A stretch of DNA of 64,000 nucleotides from Tilletiaria anomala UBC 951. Its lineage: Eukaryota; Basidiomycota; Exobasidiomycetes; Georgefischeriales; Tilletiariaceae. The stretch spans positions 32,119-96,118 of the forward strand of contig NW_013546950.1 in assembly GCF_000711695.1 (NCBI RefSeq), written 5' to 3'. The notes under the pieces were generated by a model that saw only the letters and a list, made by a program, of their open reading frames with translations, did not search any database and was not told the DNA's origin. Below are positions 21,535 to 31,524 of the stretch, piece by piece (within the stretch, counting starts at the first letter, position 1; each line of letters begins with the position of its first letter). The translations under genes were made by a program, and so were the position numbers.

Positions 21535-24500
21535 TCAATACAAAAGTTCCAGTAAAAGATCACGCTCCTTGCTCTTCCTCGCAACGATGTGACGCTGCAA
21601 GAGTTCATGCGCGTCTACCGCGAACAGAGGCTCGGAACGCCTCCTGTATTCGTCGTACAGCTCATTCGAGTCATCGCGGGTCGGACTGGCAACCGCGGCG
21701 GCACGGGCAGGGGCAGGTTTAGACGTGCTGGGCGCCTTTTTGTTCTGCGCCTTTTGTTCTTGCGCATTTTTGTGCTCAGGCTTTGCCTGCTTTGTTTGCT
21801 TTGTCTGTTTTGCCTGATTTGCCTGCGCCTTCTTCTTCTGCTGCTGCTGCTGTTTTTGCTCCTGCGCCTGCTGTGGCTTTTGGTGCATGGCGATGCGTTG
21901 ACTCTTGCCGTTCGTGACGTTGCCAAATGTGAGCTGGTGCGATGGTATTTCGGTAGTGCCGTACTCTTCGTAGAAGTCGCCTCCGTCCCCTCCATCATCG
22001 TAGCCCTCGTCATAGTCGTCTTCGGCTTCATCATCGTCGGCGTCATCATCTGTGTTGCTACCTTGGGAAGAGCCAAAACCGGAGCCCGTAGCGTGCGTGC
22101 TGGTGGGTGCCGCTGCTGCAGTTGACGTCGAGCTGGCAACCGGTTTGGCGGTGTTGCTCGTCTGCGTTGGCTTGCTGGCAGCAGATACGGTACTGTTCGT
22201 CTGTGTTGGCTTGCTAGCAGCAGACGCGACACTACTACCGTTACTGGCATCGTCGCTATGATCGTCGTCACCGTCGGCTGTGCGGCTGCCACCGTTGGTG
22301 CTGTGCGCGTTGTGGCTGTCGTCTCCGTCTAACGCGACATTCTCGGAGCCGTGGCGATGCGTAAGCGCACACCTGCCTCCGGCGCAGGCGGATGCGAAGA
22401 TGACGGTGATGAGAAGGATGATGAGCGCAAGGACGATGCCGAGGATGCAGCAGCGCCTGCGCCTGGCGCGGCGGGCGTGCTCGGCACCCTGAGCGAGGTA
22501 GCTCTCTGCCTCCTTCATGGCCTCTTTGGAGACCTCGGTGGTGTGGAAGATGGCGGAGACCTCGTCACCATGCTCTGTGAGGAGGATGTCAATGTCATTG
22601 AAGAGCGCGGCGAGCTCGGCGAGGGTGCGCTCGATCTTGCGGATGTCCTCGTGGCGCTCCTGGACCTCGCGCAGGGCGGTGCGCGCCTCGCCAGGGCGGG
22701 TGCAGCTGCGCATGGCCTGCTGGAAGAACGCCTGGCCATTGTCGTCGTCATTGAGCACAGCCGACAGCTCCTCAGGCGTCGCGGTCGGGTCGACGCTGCG
22801 GTACTTGCGCTCTGCGCGGGCACGGTACTTTGCACGGAAGGACTGCTCGAGCTCGTAGTAGCGCTGCAGGACGCCCTTGAGGCGCTCCTTGGCCGCCGCG
22901 ATTTGCGCGAGCTGTGTCGCGCGGTCCGGCGACGAGAGCGGGAGGAGCTGCGCCGCGCGGAACATGCCAAGTAGCTTGGCCTTGCACGCGCTCAGAAGCG
23001 AGCGCGCGAGCGACTGTAGGTGTGTCACCTCCTGCTCGGCCATGTGCGCGGACGCCTCGTCGGCTTGGTCGAGCGAGTTGGCGTGCGCAGCGCCGATCGC
23101 GCTGACCTGGTCGTCGATCAGTGTGACCGTGTCCGAGATGTCGGACAGCTGCCGGAAAAAGTCCTCCATCAGATGCGCCTTGGAGCGCCGGTTGAGCATG
23201 CCGAGCTGGCTGTGCTGCTGCTGCTGTTGTTGCGACGGGGGGCCGGCGCAGCGGATAGCAGAGAGGAGCTGGAAAGAGCGTTCACGCGGCATGGCCGCTG
23301 CTGCTGCCGCGGCGTCGTCATTGATGCCGGCGTGTACGAGCGTCGCGCGCCGCTGGACAGAAGCGCTGGGCGCGAGCCGGCTCCCGTTGGCGCCGTACGC
23401 AAGCGTCCCCTCCTCCTTCTCCTCCACTACGGGCGAGATGCCGCCGGCATTCTTGGGCTGTTTCTTGCCGCCGAAACCGAGTCCGCCGAGCCAGCCACCC
23501 ACACCGCGCTTGCCCGCACCAGCCGGTTCTGCCGCTGCGACCGCGGCCGAGGCAGGGCCGTAGCCGATACGAACCTTGTCCGTCTTGCTGATGTTGTACT
23601 CGTACGCGCTGCCACCGCCCAGTGTGGTGTTGCTGCTGGCTGTCGCGCTGCGCGTGACAGCCGTGACGGTGGTGACAGTGGAGCCGTTGGAAAAGGAGCG
23701 CTGCACGCCCCCCTGCTGCGGCGCAGCGGGGCGGGCGTTGCGCAGCGAGACGCTGTCGTCCGACCGGAGGAAGCGCGCGTCGTGCTCCATGGGTGGCTCG
23801 ATGGGGCTGACGTCGTCGATGCCGTACGCGTTGTAATCGCCGTGGCTGTGGCCATAGTTGATCTTCGCCGGGGCGCCGGTACCTGCGCTGCTGTTCGACG
23901 CGTTGGTAGCGTCACGGCTTTCCGACTGCGACTGGCAGGTGGCTGCGGCGCCTGGCGGGCGGGACGAGCGTAGCGAGCCGGACCGCCGAACGCTACTGTC
24001 CCTTCTGACGTCCGCCTGTGCGTGGCTGCCTGTCGTCGTGCCAACGGAAACAGGCGGTAGTGTGGACATGGTCATGGATGCCTGTTGAGCCTGTTGCATC
24101 AGCAGAGAGAGCCGAGCAAAGGAAGGTAGCGAACCAAGCTTCGTCAGTTGATGGCCAGAGCAACGGGCTGCTGGGGTGCATTGTGCACAGAGCAAACGTA
24201 CGCGAAGAGCGGCCAACCGACCTCGTGCAGCCATGTTATCTTTCTCCTTTCCTTTCAACTTTGTCTTCGTCTTCTTCGTCTCTTCTTCTTCTTCTTCTTC
24301 TTCCTCTTCCTCTTCCTCTTCCTTTTCCTTTTTCAATTTCTCCTTCTCCGCAGCGAGGAGCAGCTTGTGCTTTCTCTTCTCGCGCTCCTTGTCTTTTTCT
24401 GCACTGTCCTTGGCGCTTGCGTTGCTGCGGGCAGCAGTCGCATCCGCACCCGCCCTTGCACTCGCCGCGCCAGCACCGGTGACCTTGCGCACACTCTTGT

Positions 24501-25263
24501 ACGCAAACTTGACGGGGGCGCCCGCGAATGCTACTCCGGCGCTGAGGTACGAGGGCGAGGCAGAGGGTGAGCGCGCGCTGGGTTTGCCGAGCCGCTGCGT
24601 CTGCGCTTGCACTGGAGCGGCGTTGGGGAATGTCGGCGTGCTGACGGGTGTGGTGGATGTGTACGCGGGCGCTGACGTCGGTTCAGCAGTGGCAGAGACG
24701 GCGGTGTTTTGGTGGGGTGAAAGGTGGAAGCGCGGTACGGCGAGCCAGCGCCTGCGGACGGCTGTGGCAGGTGGTGTGGCGAGCGGTGTGTGCGGCGATG
24801 CGATGGCCGAGCCAACGGCGAGGTGCAGGCCTGCTGACGGCTTCTGCTGCTGCTGCTGGGCAAAGACTCCAGGTGGAGCAGCCGTTGCGTCACGCGGCTC
24901 AGCAACAGGCTTGCCGTTGCCGTTATTGCTGTAGTGGTCCTGCGATGCCGCGGCGGGTGCGTATGCGTACGTGGAGGGGTTGCCGATGATCTTCTGGCCC
25001 CTGCGCAGCGCCTTGAGAGAGGGCTTTGCCACGTTGTGCACCTCTGCCGGGAGTGGCGAGACGGTGCTGGGTGGCAGCTTGAGTGCGCCTGCGGCGGGTG
25101 CCGGGCTGCGGGGGCGCAGAAAGTAGGGGATGTGGAAGCGCGACGGCGACTGCGTCGAGGAGGACACTGGCAGGTCGGTGGCGGCAGCAGCGAACGACAA
25201 GGACAAGGGTGATGGCGACGGCGACGGTGACGGGGGGCGTGACCGCATGCTCATCGAAGACAC
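21535..25263 (-). CDS. Very large divergent syntaxin-like t-SNARE
   Basis: Single open frame of 1242 residues. The core matches plasma-membrane syntaxins (Sso1/2, syntaxin-1): an Habc start (MEDFFRQLSDISDTVTLIDD), a linker, and an H3/SNARE helix beginning IRKIERTLAELAALFND. A basic RRARRRR stretch and a membrane helix (CCILGIVLALIILLITVIF, about residues 937-958) follow. Three features are unusual. About 600 low-complexity residues precede the Habc region, including poly-Glu and poly-Gln tracts. The zero-layer position, normally Gln, is His898. About 285 acidic, Ser/Thr- and Gln-rich residues follow the membrane helix, where syntaxins normally end. An in-frame 111-nt intron (donor 24201, acceptor near 24091) is possible. 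The true start could lie downstream, and the first third could be a separate low-complexity gene. Confidence 0.65.
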   Translation of the reverse strand: MSSMSMRSRPPSPSPSPSPLSLSFAAAATDLPVSSSTQSPSRFHIPYFLRPRSPAPAAGALKLPPSTVSPLPAEVHNVAKPSLKALRRGQKIIGNPSTYAYAPAAASQDHYSNNGNGKPVAEPRDATAAPPGVFAQQQQQKPSAGLHLAVGSAIASPHTPLATPPATAVRRRWLAVPRFHLSPHQNTAVSATAEPTSAPAYTSTTPVSTPTFPNAAPVQAQTQRLGKPSARSPSASPSYLSAGVAFAGAPVKFAYKSVRKVTGAGAASARAGADATAARSNASAKDSAEKDKEREKRKHKLLLAAEKEKLKKEKEEEEEEEEEEEEEETKKTKTKLKGKEKDNMAARGRLAALRVRLLCAQCTPAARCSGHQLTKLGSLPSFARLSLLMQQAQQASMTMSTLPPVSVGTTTGSHAQADVRRDSSVRRSGSLRSSRPPGAAATCQSQSESRDATNASNSSAGTGAPAKINYGHSHGDYNAYGIDDVSPIEPPMEHDARFLRSDDSVSLRNARPAAPQQGGVQRSFSNGSTVTTVTAVTRSATASSNTTLGGGSAYEYNISKTDKVRIGYGPASAAVAAAEPAGAGKRGVGGWLGGLGFGGKKQPKNAGGISPVVEEKEEGTLAYGANGSRLAPSASVQRRATLVHAGINDDAAAAAAAMPRERSFQLLSAIRCAGPPSQQQQQQHSQLGMLNRRSKAHLMEDFFRQLSDISDTVTLIDDQVSAIGAAHANSLDQADEASAHMAEQEVTHLQSLARSLLSACKAKLLGMFRAAQLLPLSSPDRATQLAQIAAAKERLKGVLQRYYELEQSFRAKYRARAERKYRSVDPTATPEELSAVLNDDDNGQAFFQQAMRSCTRPGEARTALREVQERHEDIRKIERTLAELAALFNDIDILLTEHGDEVSAIFHTTEVSKEAMKEAESYLAQGAEHARRARRRRCCILGIVLALIILLITVIFASACAGGRCALTHRHGSENVALDGDDSHNAHSTNGGSRTADGDDDHSDDASNGSSVASAASKPTQTNSTVSAASKPTQTSNTAKPVASSTSTAAAAPTSTHATGSGFGSSQGSNTDDDADDDEAEDDYDEGYDDGGDGGDFYEEYGTTEIPSHQLTFGNVTNGKSQRIAMHQKPQQAQEQKQQQQQKKKAQANQAKQTKQTKQAKPEHKNAQEQKAQNKKAPSTSKPAPARAAAVASPTRDDSNELYDEYRRRSEPLFAVDAHELLQRHIVARKSKERDLLLELLY
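24261..24330. repeat. TTC/CTT trinucleotide tract encoding poly-Glu
   Basis: Imperfect TCT/TTC/CTC repeat on the plus strand. Read on the minus strand it gives a long run of Glu inside the N-terminal extension of the syntaxin ORF. Likely length-variable between strains. Confidence 0.7.
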
Positions 25264-26388
25264 AGGGTTGGGGATTTAGTTAGAGGAATGGAGGGGGGCT
25301 CAGAGCCGAACGGAGGCCAGCTCGCATTCGCTCGATCGATCGCCGTATGTTTGTGATGGTGTCGGTCGAGAGGCGAGCGAGGGTAGGAGTATCTTTGTGT
25401 ATACTGGGCCAGCCAGGTATGCAAGAGTGACCACAGAGAGGGCGAGGATGCTATCGGGTCCATGGGGAAAAGGTCGAGCCAGTGGATGATGGTAGTGATG
25501 GGGGGAGGGTGGTCAGCATAGCATTGCAGTCTGGTTGCTGCTCTCACCGACTGGACGACTGCTGGAAGAGAAAACATGGCGCCGTCCACACTGGCACTGC
25601 ACCACTCACTGTTGCGGGTGAAGCGCTCGGAGCGGCCGGGCCGCCGGCCGTCGGCACAAGCTGCATAGCACTGTGGCTTTTGGCGGTGTGGAGCAGCGCC
25701 ACCCAAATGTACACGCCCGCTACAGCACCGTTCCCAAAATAAAGTAGGGTTGAGCGTCACTCTTGCGCGACTGGGGTTTATGATGAGCTCTGTCTGATAC
25801 ACGACATGGGACTGCCAACTTTTTCTTTGGACATGGGGAGAAAAGACAAAAGTGGATGAACGCCCGCCCGTACTGGAATCTGATGAGATTGTGAAACATC
25901 AGGTCTTGATGAAAGCGCATCGGAAATGTTTTACGATTTTGCTTATGTGGTATCCTTTGAGATGGAATATATGTTTTCTCACACGATCCAACTTTGGTTG
26001 AGGCTGCATTGGGAATCCGATCCATCCGGCCGACAGGCGCTGGGCACCCCCCGAGGCAATCGCTCGCCACACCTCTTTTCTCCGTCGCTCGATTGCTCGG
26101 TCGGTCGTTTGGCGCGCGCTGAGCACGTACTACATTGTACATATCTTTGCTCATGACATACGTGTGCACGACTTCAAGTGTGGTATGAAGACATCATCGT
26201 TGCTCGGCAAAGGGTACAAGTACAACAAACAAACAAACCGACGGTGACGGTTGCTTTGCTATGATCGTGCCGATGCTGCTGCTGGAAGCGCAAAGATGAT
26301 GGGCAGCAGCGCCGAGCAGTTTCGTGCGTGCTGCCATCAAGATCCCATCCAATCCATTCACCCCGTAGTCCCCGCACGGCTATGCGCC
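25264..26388. other. Intergenic between syntaxin and arrestin genes
   Basis: Contains the presumed syntaxin promoter (left) and the arrestin 3' region (right). ORFs overlap on both strands without recognisable content. Confidence 0.45.
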
Positions 26389-28726
26389 TCAACTCGCCTC
26401 GGGCGGCACAATCTCGTACAGCTGGCGCTCCTTCTCACGCATCCGCCTGCGCATCACCAAGTCCATCTCCCCGCGCTCATGCCCGTAGCCCAAGCCGTAG
26501 CCGTAACCGTAGCCGTATCCATAGCCCTCGCCCTCGCTTTGGCCCTGGCCCTGGTTTTGACCATTGGCACTATGGCTGTCTGCATCGCCGTCTCCGTCGT
26601 CCGCCATAGCGCGGCTGCTGGTGTTCCGACCGCGACTTCGACTGCGGTCATTGCTGTGGCTCGGTGCAAAGCGCACGGCAGCCGAGATGGCGGACGGCCC
26701 GGGAGCACCACCAGCAGCGGGTCCGGGAGAGGGTGACAGCGAAGGCGAGCGCGACAACGAGGGAGACGCGGGCCAAGCGCCAGCACCGACGCACCCGCTC
26801 CCGCTCGTGCCCGTCGGCAAGCAATTGAACGACGGCCTCCGCGAGACGCTGCGTGATGGTGCGCGTGAGTTGGAGCGTGACGGTGCGCGTGAGTTGGAGC
26901 GCGACGCCGCACGCGAGTTGGACCGCGACGAGGAGCGTGACGCGAGACGCATGTGCTCAATGTCCTGCCGAATATCTTCCGCCAGCCGATGCTGCTGCTC
27001 GCGCTCTGCCTCAGCTTCGACGCGGATCAGTCTAATTCGTCCGTCGTAGCAGGCAGCACGAGAGGCGAGACGTCGAGTTAGCAAGGCGCACAGCGATCAA
27101 GCACGTCGAAGGCCAGCCAGCCAGCAGTATGGCGCCACCACTCACTTCTCCAGCGAGTCGCCGCAAGCGCAATGCGTGAAACTCTCATGCTCATTCGGAC
27201 CCGTCCACTCGTCGCGATGCGTTTCCGGCACCGGCTTGTCGTCGAAGGCCGAGTAGCCCGGCAGTCTCAGATTCTCGTACCGCGCCGCGCAGCTCGCTAA
27301 GTTGACGCTCCATGTAGCTTGGTACAGCTTAGATGGCTTCCCGAGCTCCTCCTGCATACCCGGGTACGTGTACTTCAGCGAGAACTGGAACTGGTGCTGT
27401 GGTTTGATGGCGGAGAGACTGCCAGGCAGCGCGCTGCATCGCACCATGTTATCCGTCGGAAGCTTGTTGATCCAGCTGCCTTCAAACGACACATGCTTAC
27501 TGGCGCTCGATGCGTTGTCATTTTCGTCGTCCTCATCATCCTCCTCGTCGCTTCCCTGAGCTTGCTCCTCTTCCCGCAGGATGTCGCTGCCTTTCGATTC
27601 AAAGATCGGAAAGTAGTCCGCCTGGCACGGTTGCATCAGCACCTGTTTGCGAGAGTGCAGATGGAACGTCTGAATCAGGTACAAACTAGCTTCGAGAATC
27701 TGCAGCTCTGGATTCGGGTTCGGGAGCGAAAGAGCTGTGCGAATATACCCGCCCACGGTCAAGTGCTGCGAGCGTGTAGTGACGAGGAGCGGGCCGAGGT
27801 GTTCGACTGCGTCCCGGTGTGTAAAGCTGTAGGCAAGCGACTCGTCTTGACCGGGTAATGCGATGAAAAAGACATTCTAAATGGAAGAAAAAGGTCGCAG
27901 GAAGCAAATTAGCGATGATGAATACGATAAAAAAGATAAGTGCACTGCTCTGTCTCTGTGCTCACCTTTTGGGCAGTGAGCGTCTTTTTCCCTGAGCCTA
28001 TCAGGCCACCCCTTCCTTTGAGCCAGAGCTTGGCCGTGACGCGCTGGTAGAGCCGCCCATGCTTGCTGCGTTCATAGGGTGCCGATTCGTGTGGGACCTC
28101 AAAAATGAAGTCCCACGAGTAGACTTTCCCAGGTTCGAGGCCCAAGTTGGAAGCCCCTTGATGGTCGAGGGATGACCCACCCGGTGACTCTAGCGGGCTG
28201 ATCGGCGAGAGCGGTTGGTGTGTATCTTGATGGGGCGACGAGGGGCCCGCAGAGGAAGCCGCTGTGCTGGGCGGTGATGAGAGATAGGAAGCTCCGCTCT
28301 TTTTCCAAGAGTCTGTATTTCGATCCGGCAGTGTGGCGCGCAAAAGCCTAGACGACGGAAGTGTGACATCGGCTCCTTCTAGCACTTTCGTGATATCAAA
28401 CGGGGTGTTTTGCTCCAAGTGGGCACCACCCGCGAACTGAAAATTGAAGAGGCTTGTCAGCGATGCAGGCACTACATGAAGCGCACGTGATGATATAAAC
28501 TCACACTGAGCATCTCTTTCCCTTCCAGTTTGACCTCCAGCTTTTGAATAATGCCCTTTAAATCTTTTGGCTTGGTATTGCTCGGGATCTTGAGATGGAC
28601 GCTCGCAACATAAAGTGCGGGCCCTGCTCGGTCCGCGCGAAGCTGCTCTTGCGCGCTCTCTGGTAGCTTGGGGTCAATAGGATATAGGTAGACATCATTG
28701 GCATGCGCCGTGATAGACAGTTCCAT
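26389..28726 (-). CDS. Arrestin-like (alpha-arrestin) adaptor protein
   Basis: Four exons (28726-28505, 28436-27966, 27876-27146, 27031-26389) give 688 residues. The N-terminal half has arrestin beta-sandwich features (YVASVHLKIPSNTKPKDLKG, IIQKLEVKLEG, PGKVYSWDFIFEVPHESAP). An arrestin-C-like segment follows (QDESLAYSFTHRDAVEHLGP, LYQATWSVNLASCAARYENL). Alpha-arrestins recruit ubiquitin ligases to membrane transporters; no PPxY motif was noticed. The last exon is very different: a short coiled coil (RVEAEAEREQQHRLAED), a repeated SRSNSRAPSRSNSRAPSR tract, and a Gly-Tyr repeat (GYGYGYGYGYGLGYG). Exon 4 was joined by phase (2+1 nt, codon AAA) at the acceptor 27032; it is the least certain part. 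Confidence 0.72.
26483..26530. repeat. Hexanucleotide repeat encoding Gly-Tyr dipeptides
   Basis: Units of CCGTAG/CCGTAA/CCATAG on the plus strand encode the GY repeat near the C-terminus of the arrestin-like protein (minus strand). Confidence 0.65.
26855..26932. repeat. About 24-bp direct repeats encoding SRSNSRAP units
   Basis: The word GTGCGCGTGAGTTGGAGCG recurs nearly unchanged, followed by a diverged third copy. On the minus strand it encodes the Ser/Arg tract of the arrestin-like protein, so the tract grew by tandem duplication. Confidence 0.65.
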
Positions 28727-31524
28727 CTTGGCCTTCGCGCTTGCACTCTGTCACTTTCTCAATTACGATGCATGTGTCGAGAAGCCGTCCACGGTATCCG
28801 TGGACGGTGGCGAGGGCGCAGGCAAACGGAACCGTACGTAAGGCGGGCCAATGTATGGCGGCCGCCGGGGAGAGTGACCATGGCGATGAGGTCGACGAGA
28901 TGGAGCAGAAAGATTCGACGGTCGAGGCAGTCGAGTTGCGGCGAGGACAAGGGCGAAGAGAGAAACCCATAGCGTTCAGGCCAGGTTGCAGCGTTACGAG
29001 GGTGAGAGGGTACCAAGTAAAGAGAAAGAGCAGTCAGCACCGCGAAGTGCACCATGCAAGCGGAGCAACCAGCAGTAGGTTGTGTACTTCTGCGTCCTGG
29101 TAAAACAACTCACGGCGTGTTATGGATGGGCTGAGGGAACATACAATATTGGTCCCTTTGGCCGTGCTTCTTGCTTGAAAGGTGTAGGGAGGCCTTGTTG
29201 AGGCTAAACCGCCCCGTACTTTCTCGTGACGCTGTATTACTAATACGCTGGTACAAGTGCGAACGTGTCCTCTCGGACCTCGCAGGATGCTAGCGTGCTG
29301 AAGCGCTAAAGGCTGAAGGGACACTCGCCGCCTGAACACCATAAAAGATATAGAAGCCGGCGCAAAGGAGATCTGGTGTGACAGATCAACAAAAAAGCGA
29401 TGCTGGAAAACCCAAAGAGACTAAGACCAATTCTGGAGTGGAGCGTGAGGCAGCAGGTGGGAATCCGCTGCATACTGCAAAAAATGCCGCTGTGACCGGA
29501 ACCATAAAAAAAGAACTACTTATCGGCAGTGGGAGCTAGCACTTTTTTGGCGCACCTCCCGAGTCCCGCTACACCCGTGATCGAGACTCGCCGCTTGCGG
29601 CCTTCCCTTTAAAAGTCCGGAAGCACAGAGCTCTCTCTCATCACTCGGGCTCCCCTCGTTGTGAAACAGGTCGCGTGCAGTTGTCTCTCCACGGTCTCAC
29701 CAGCAGACCGCTTGCCCATGTTTGACCCAGTCTGCTCCAGTCCAACACAGGTCAAATATACTTCGGACCAGTGGCTGATACCTGCAACTGCTTGCCAGTG
29801 TCCCAGGCCCCGTCCCTGCACTCTTCCTTACCACATCGCCGGGAGTGGGTAGAGGGCTGTAGCGGGTACCAGTCCCCAGACCCGTTTCTCAGATGTGCAG
29901 ACCTCGGCTGACATCTGGCTAGGAGGCGACTGCTCGGAGCTCGCCATGACCTCAATGCCAACTGCCAGGACATCTTGTCTGATACTGACACCACATTCCA
30001 GATCCCACATCTCCCGGGCACCAAATACGGAATACCAGTTGTCAGACCTGCCACCAAGCGCCTGACCCATTACAAGCAATGAGAGCACGGTGCATGCCTA
30101 TACATGGTGGAAAATGTTGCGGGGAACTGCAAGAGAGTGGAGATAGCTGGCGCCGCTCCTCGCGCCGGCCGTGCTCTCCTCTATTCGGTACCAGCGGTCG
30201 AGCAGGTCGAGCTTGCCTCTCTTCCCAGACACGCTCCCAGGGAGTTGGGATCAATGTCTCTTTGGCGTATTTTTTTATAGTGCCAGTAATCTCACGCTCT
30301 CCAGATGATTCAAAAGGACAAATGAAAACGGGACAGCTTGGAGCGAGGTGCGAGAGCAAAGAAGGGCTGGAATAAAGCGCTGATTACAGGTAACGAACGT
30401 AAAAAACGGATGTGAGTTCGCTGTTTCGCACGATTTCTGACTGGGGCAAACGGTAGATAGCTTCAAACATGATGCATGGCGGTAACGACACGCTTCGCCA
30501 CTGAAAGACCACCCACATACTTTCAACAGCCATCAGGCATCAAGCGCTCCGGGCCCCAATTTTCCAGGCTCAGGAGAAAAACATGGGGGAGGGATGGTTC
30601 AGGGAGGCTCTCAGGCGCTCCAGTGTAGCTGGCATGAGTATAATTTCTTTAGTCCAGGGTCCATACTCCCCAGGGAGACGTTGTCACACATGCGCAAGGC
30701 AGCCAGCCCATGGAAGCGTTGACGCTTGTCGCCTAAAAGATTGGAAACGTGCAACAAACAAGAGTATGTGCTTACATACGAACCCAGCCCCGATTGATTA
30801 TTTCATATGCAACCGTGCTCACTGTCAACGGTTTGCAGTGGCGGTTGACCATCACTGGCAGCCTATGTAGTCATACAACCATAACCCTTGGACAGCTCGA
30901 GATCGACCCGGCAAGTTCTGGTCGGCCGTCTCCGGTGAAGCGGATTTGTCGACAGAGATTGACTAGCTGTCGACATCGGATATCTGATGTCAACTGCTGT
31001 GGACTGGTCGTCGAACCTCTGTCTACTTGGTCGACTGACTTTAGTCAGTATAGATAAACTGAGCCATTTGAAAAAAAAAACGGTCACAGACCACATCGTC
31101 CTTTTCATACTTTGCCGTGGGTACCCTCCCATTGATGATACGTCCTCTACCGTCGAACTGTGAACGCCTGTTCGCACATCTCGACATTGTTGTTGCGCCA
31201 ACAGATTAGTGAACAGAGAGAGCTGGAGAATAGAGAGAATGCTCCAGACAGGACGGACGGAAGACGGAACGGATCCTCCGAGTTACGTAAGCTTCCTTGG
31301 AAGAAAAAAACCTCCTCCGCTGCTCTTGTTTCAGGATAGAGAGAGGCACAGCGCCCGTGACGCATCGTTCGCGCACACGGATTTGAACAACTCATCACCC
31401 AAGTCTAATTGGGATGCAAAAGACAGCAGACTCACAAGTTTACATCGTCTCTACCCTCTCGAGCTTTATATGAGCCCAAGGCTTTCACGTTCCAATTCGA
31501 ATCTGGACAGCATTAGGTGTCACG
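28727..31524. other. Long gene-free interval between arrestin and ADE13 genes
   Basis: About 2.8 kb between divergent genes. ORFs are short and unrecognisable on both strands, and no tRNA-like fold with matching A and B boxes was found. A cluster of short palindromes lies at 30947-31049, followed by a 10-nt A run, about 480 bp upstream of ADE13. The rest may be old repeat DNA, but nothing identifiable remains. Confidence 0.45.
30947..31049. repeat. Cluster of short palindromes
   Basis: TGTCGACA occurs twice (30947-30954 and 30968-30975). The near-palindrome CATCGGATATCTGATG lies at 30974-30989, and ACTGAC-TTTA-GTCAGT forms a 6-bp stem at 31034-31049. Function unknown; factor binding upstream of ADE13 is one possibility. 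Confidence 0.4.

Noticed and set aside
29034-30375. Several 80-105-residue ORFs on both strands
   Set aside because: No start context, motif, splice structure or protein-like composition.
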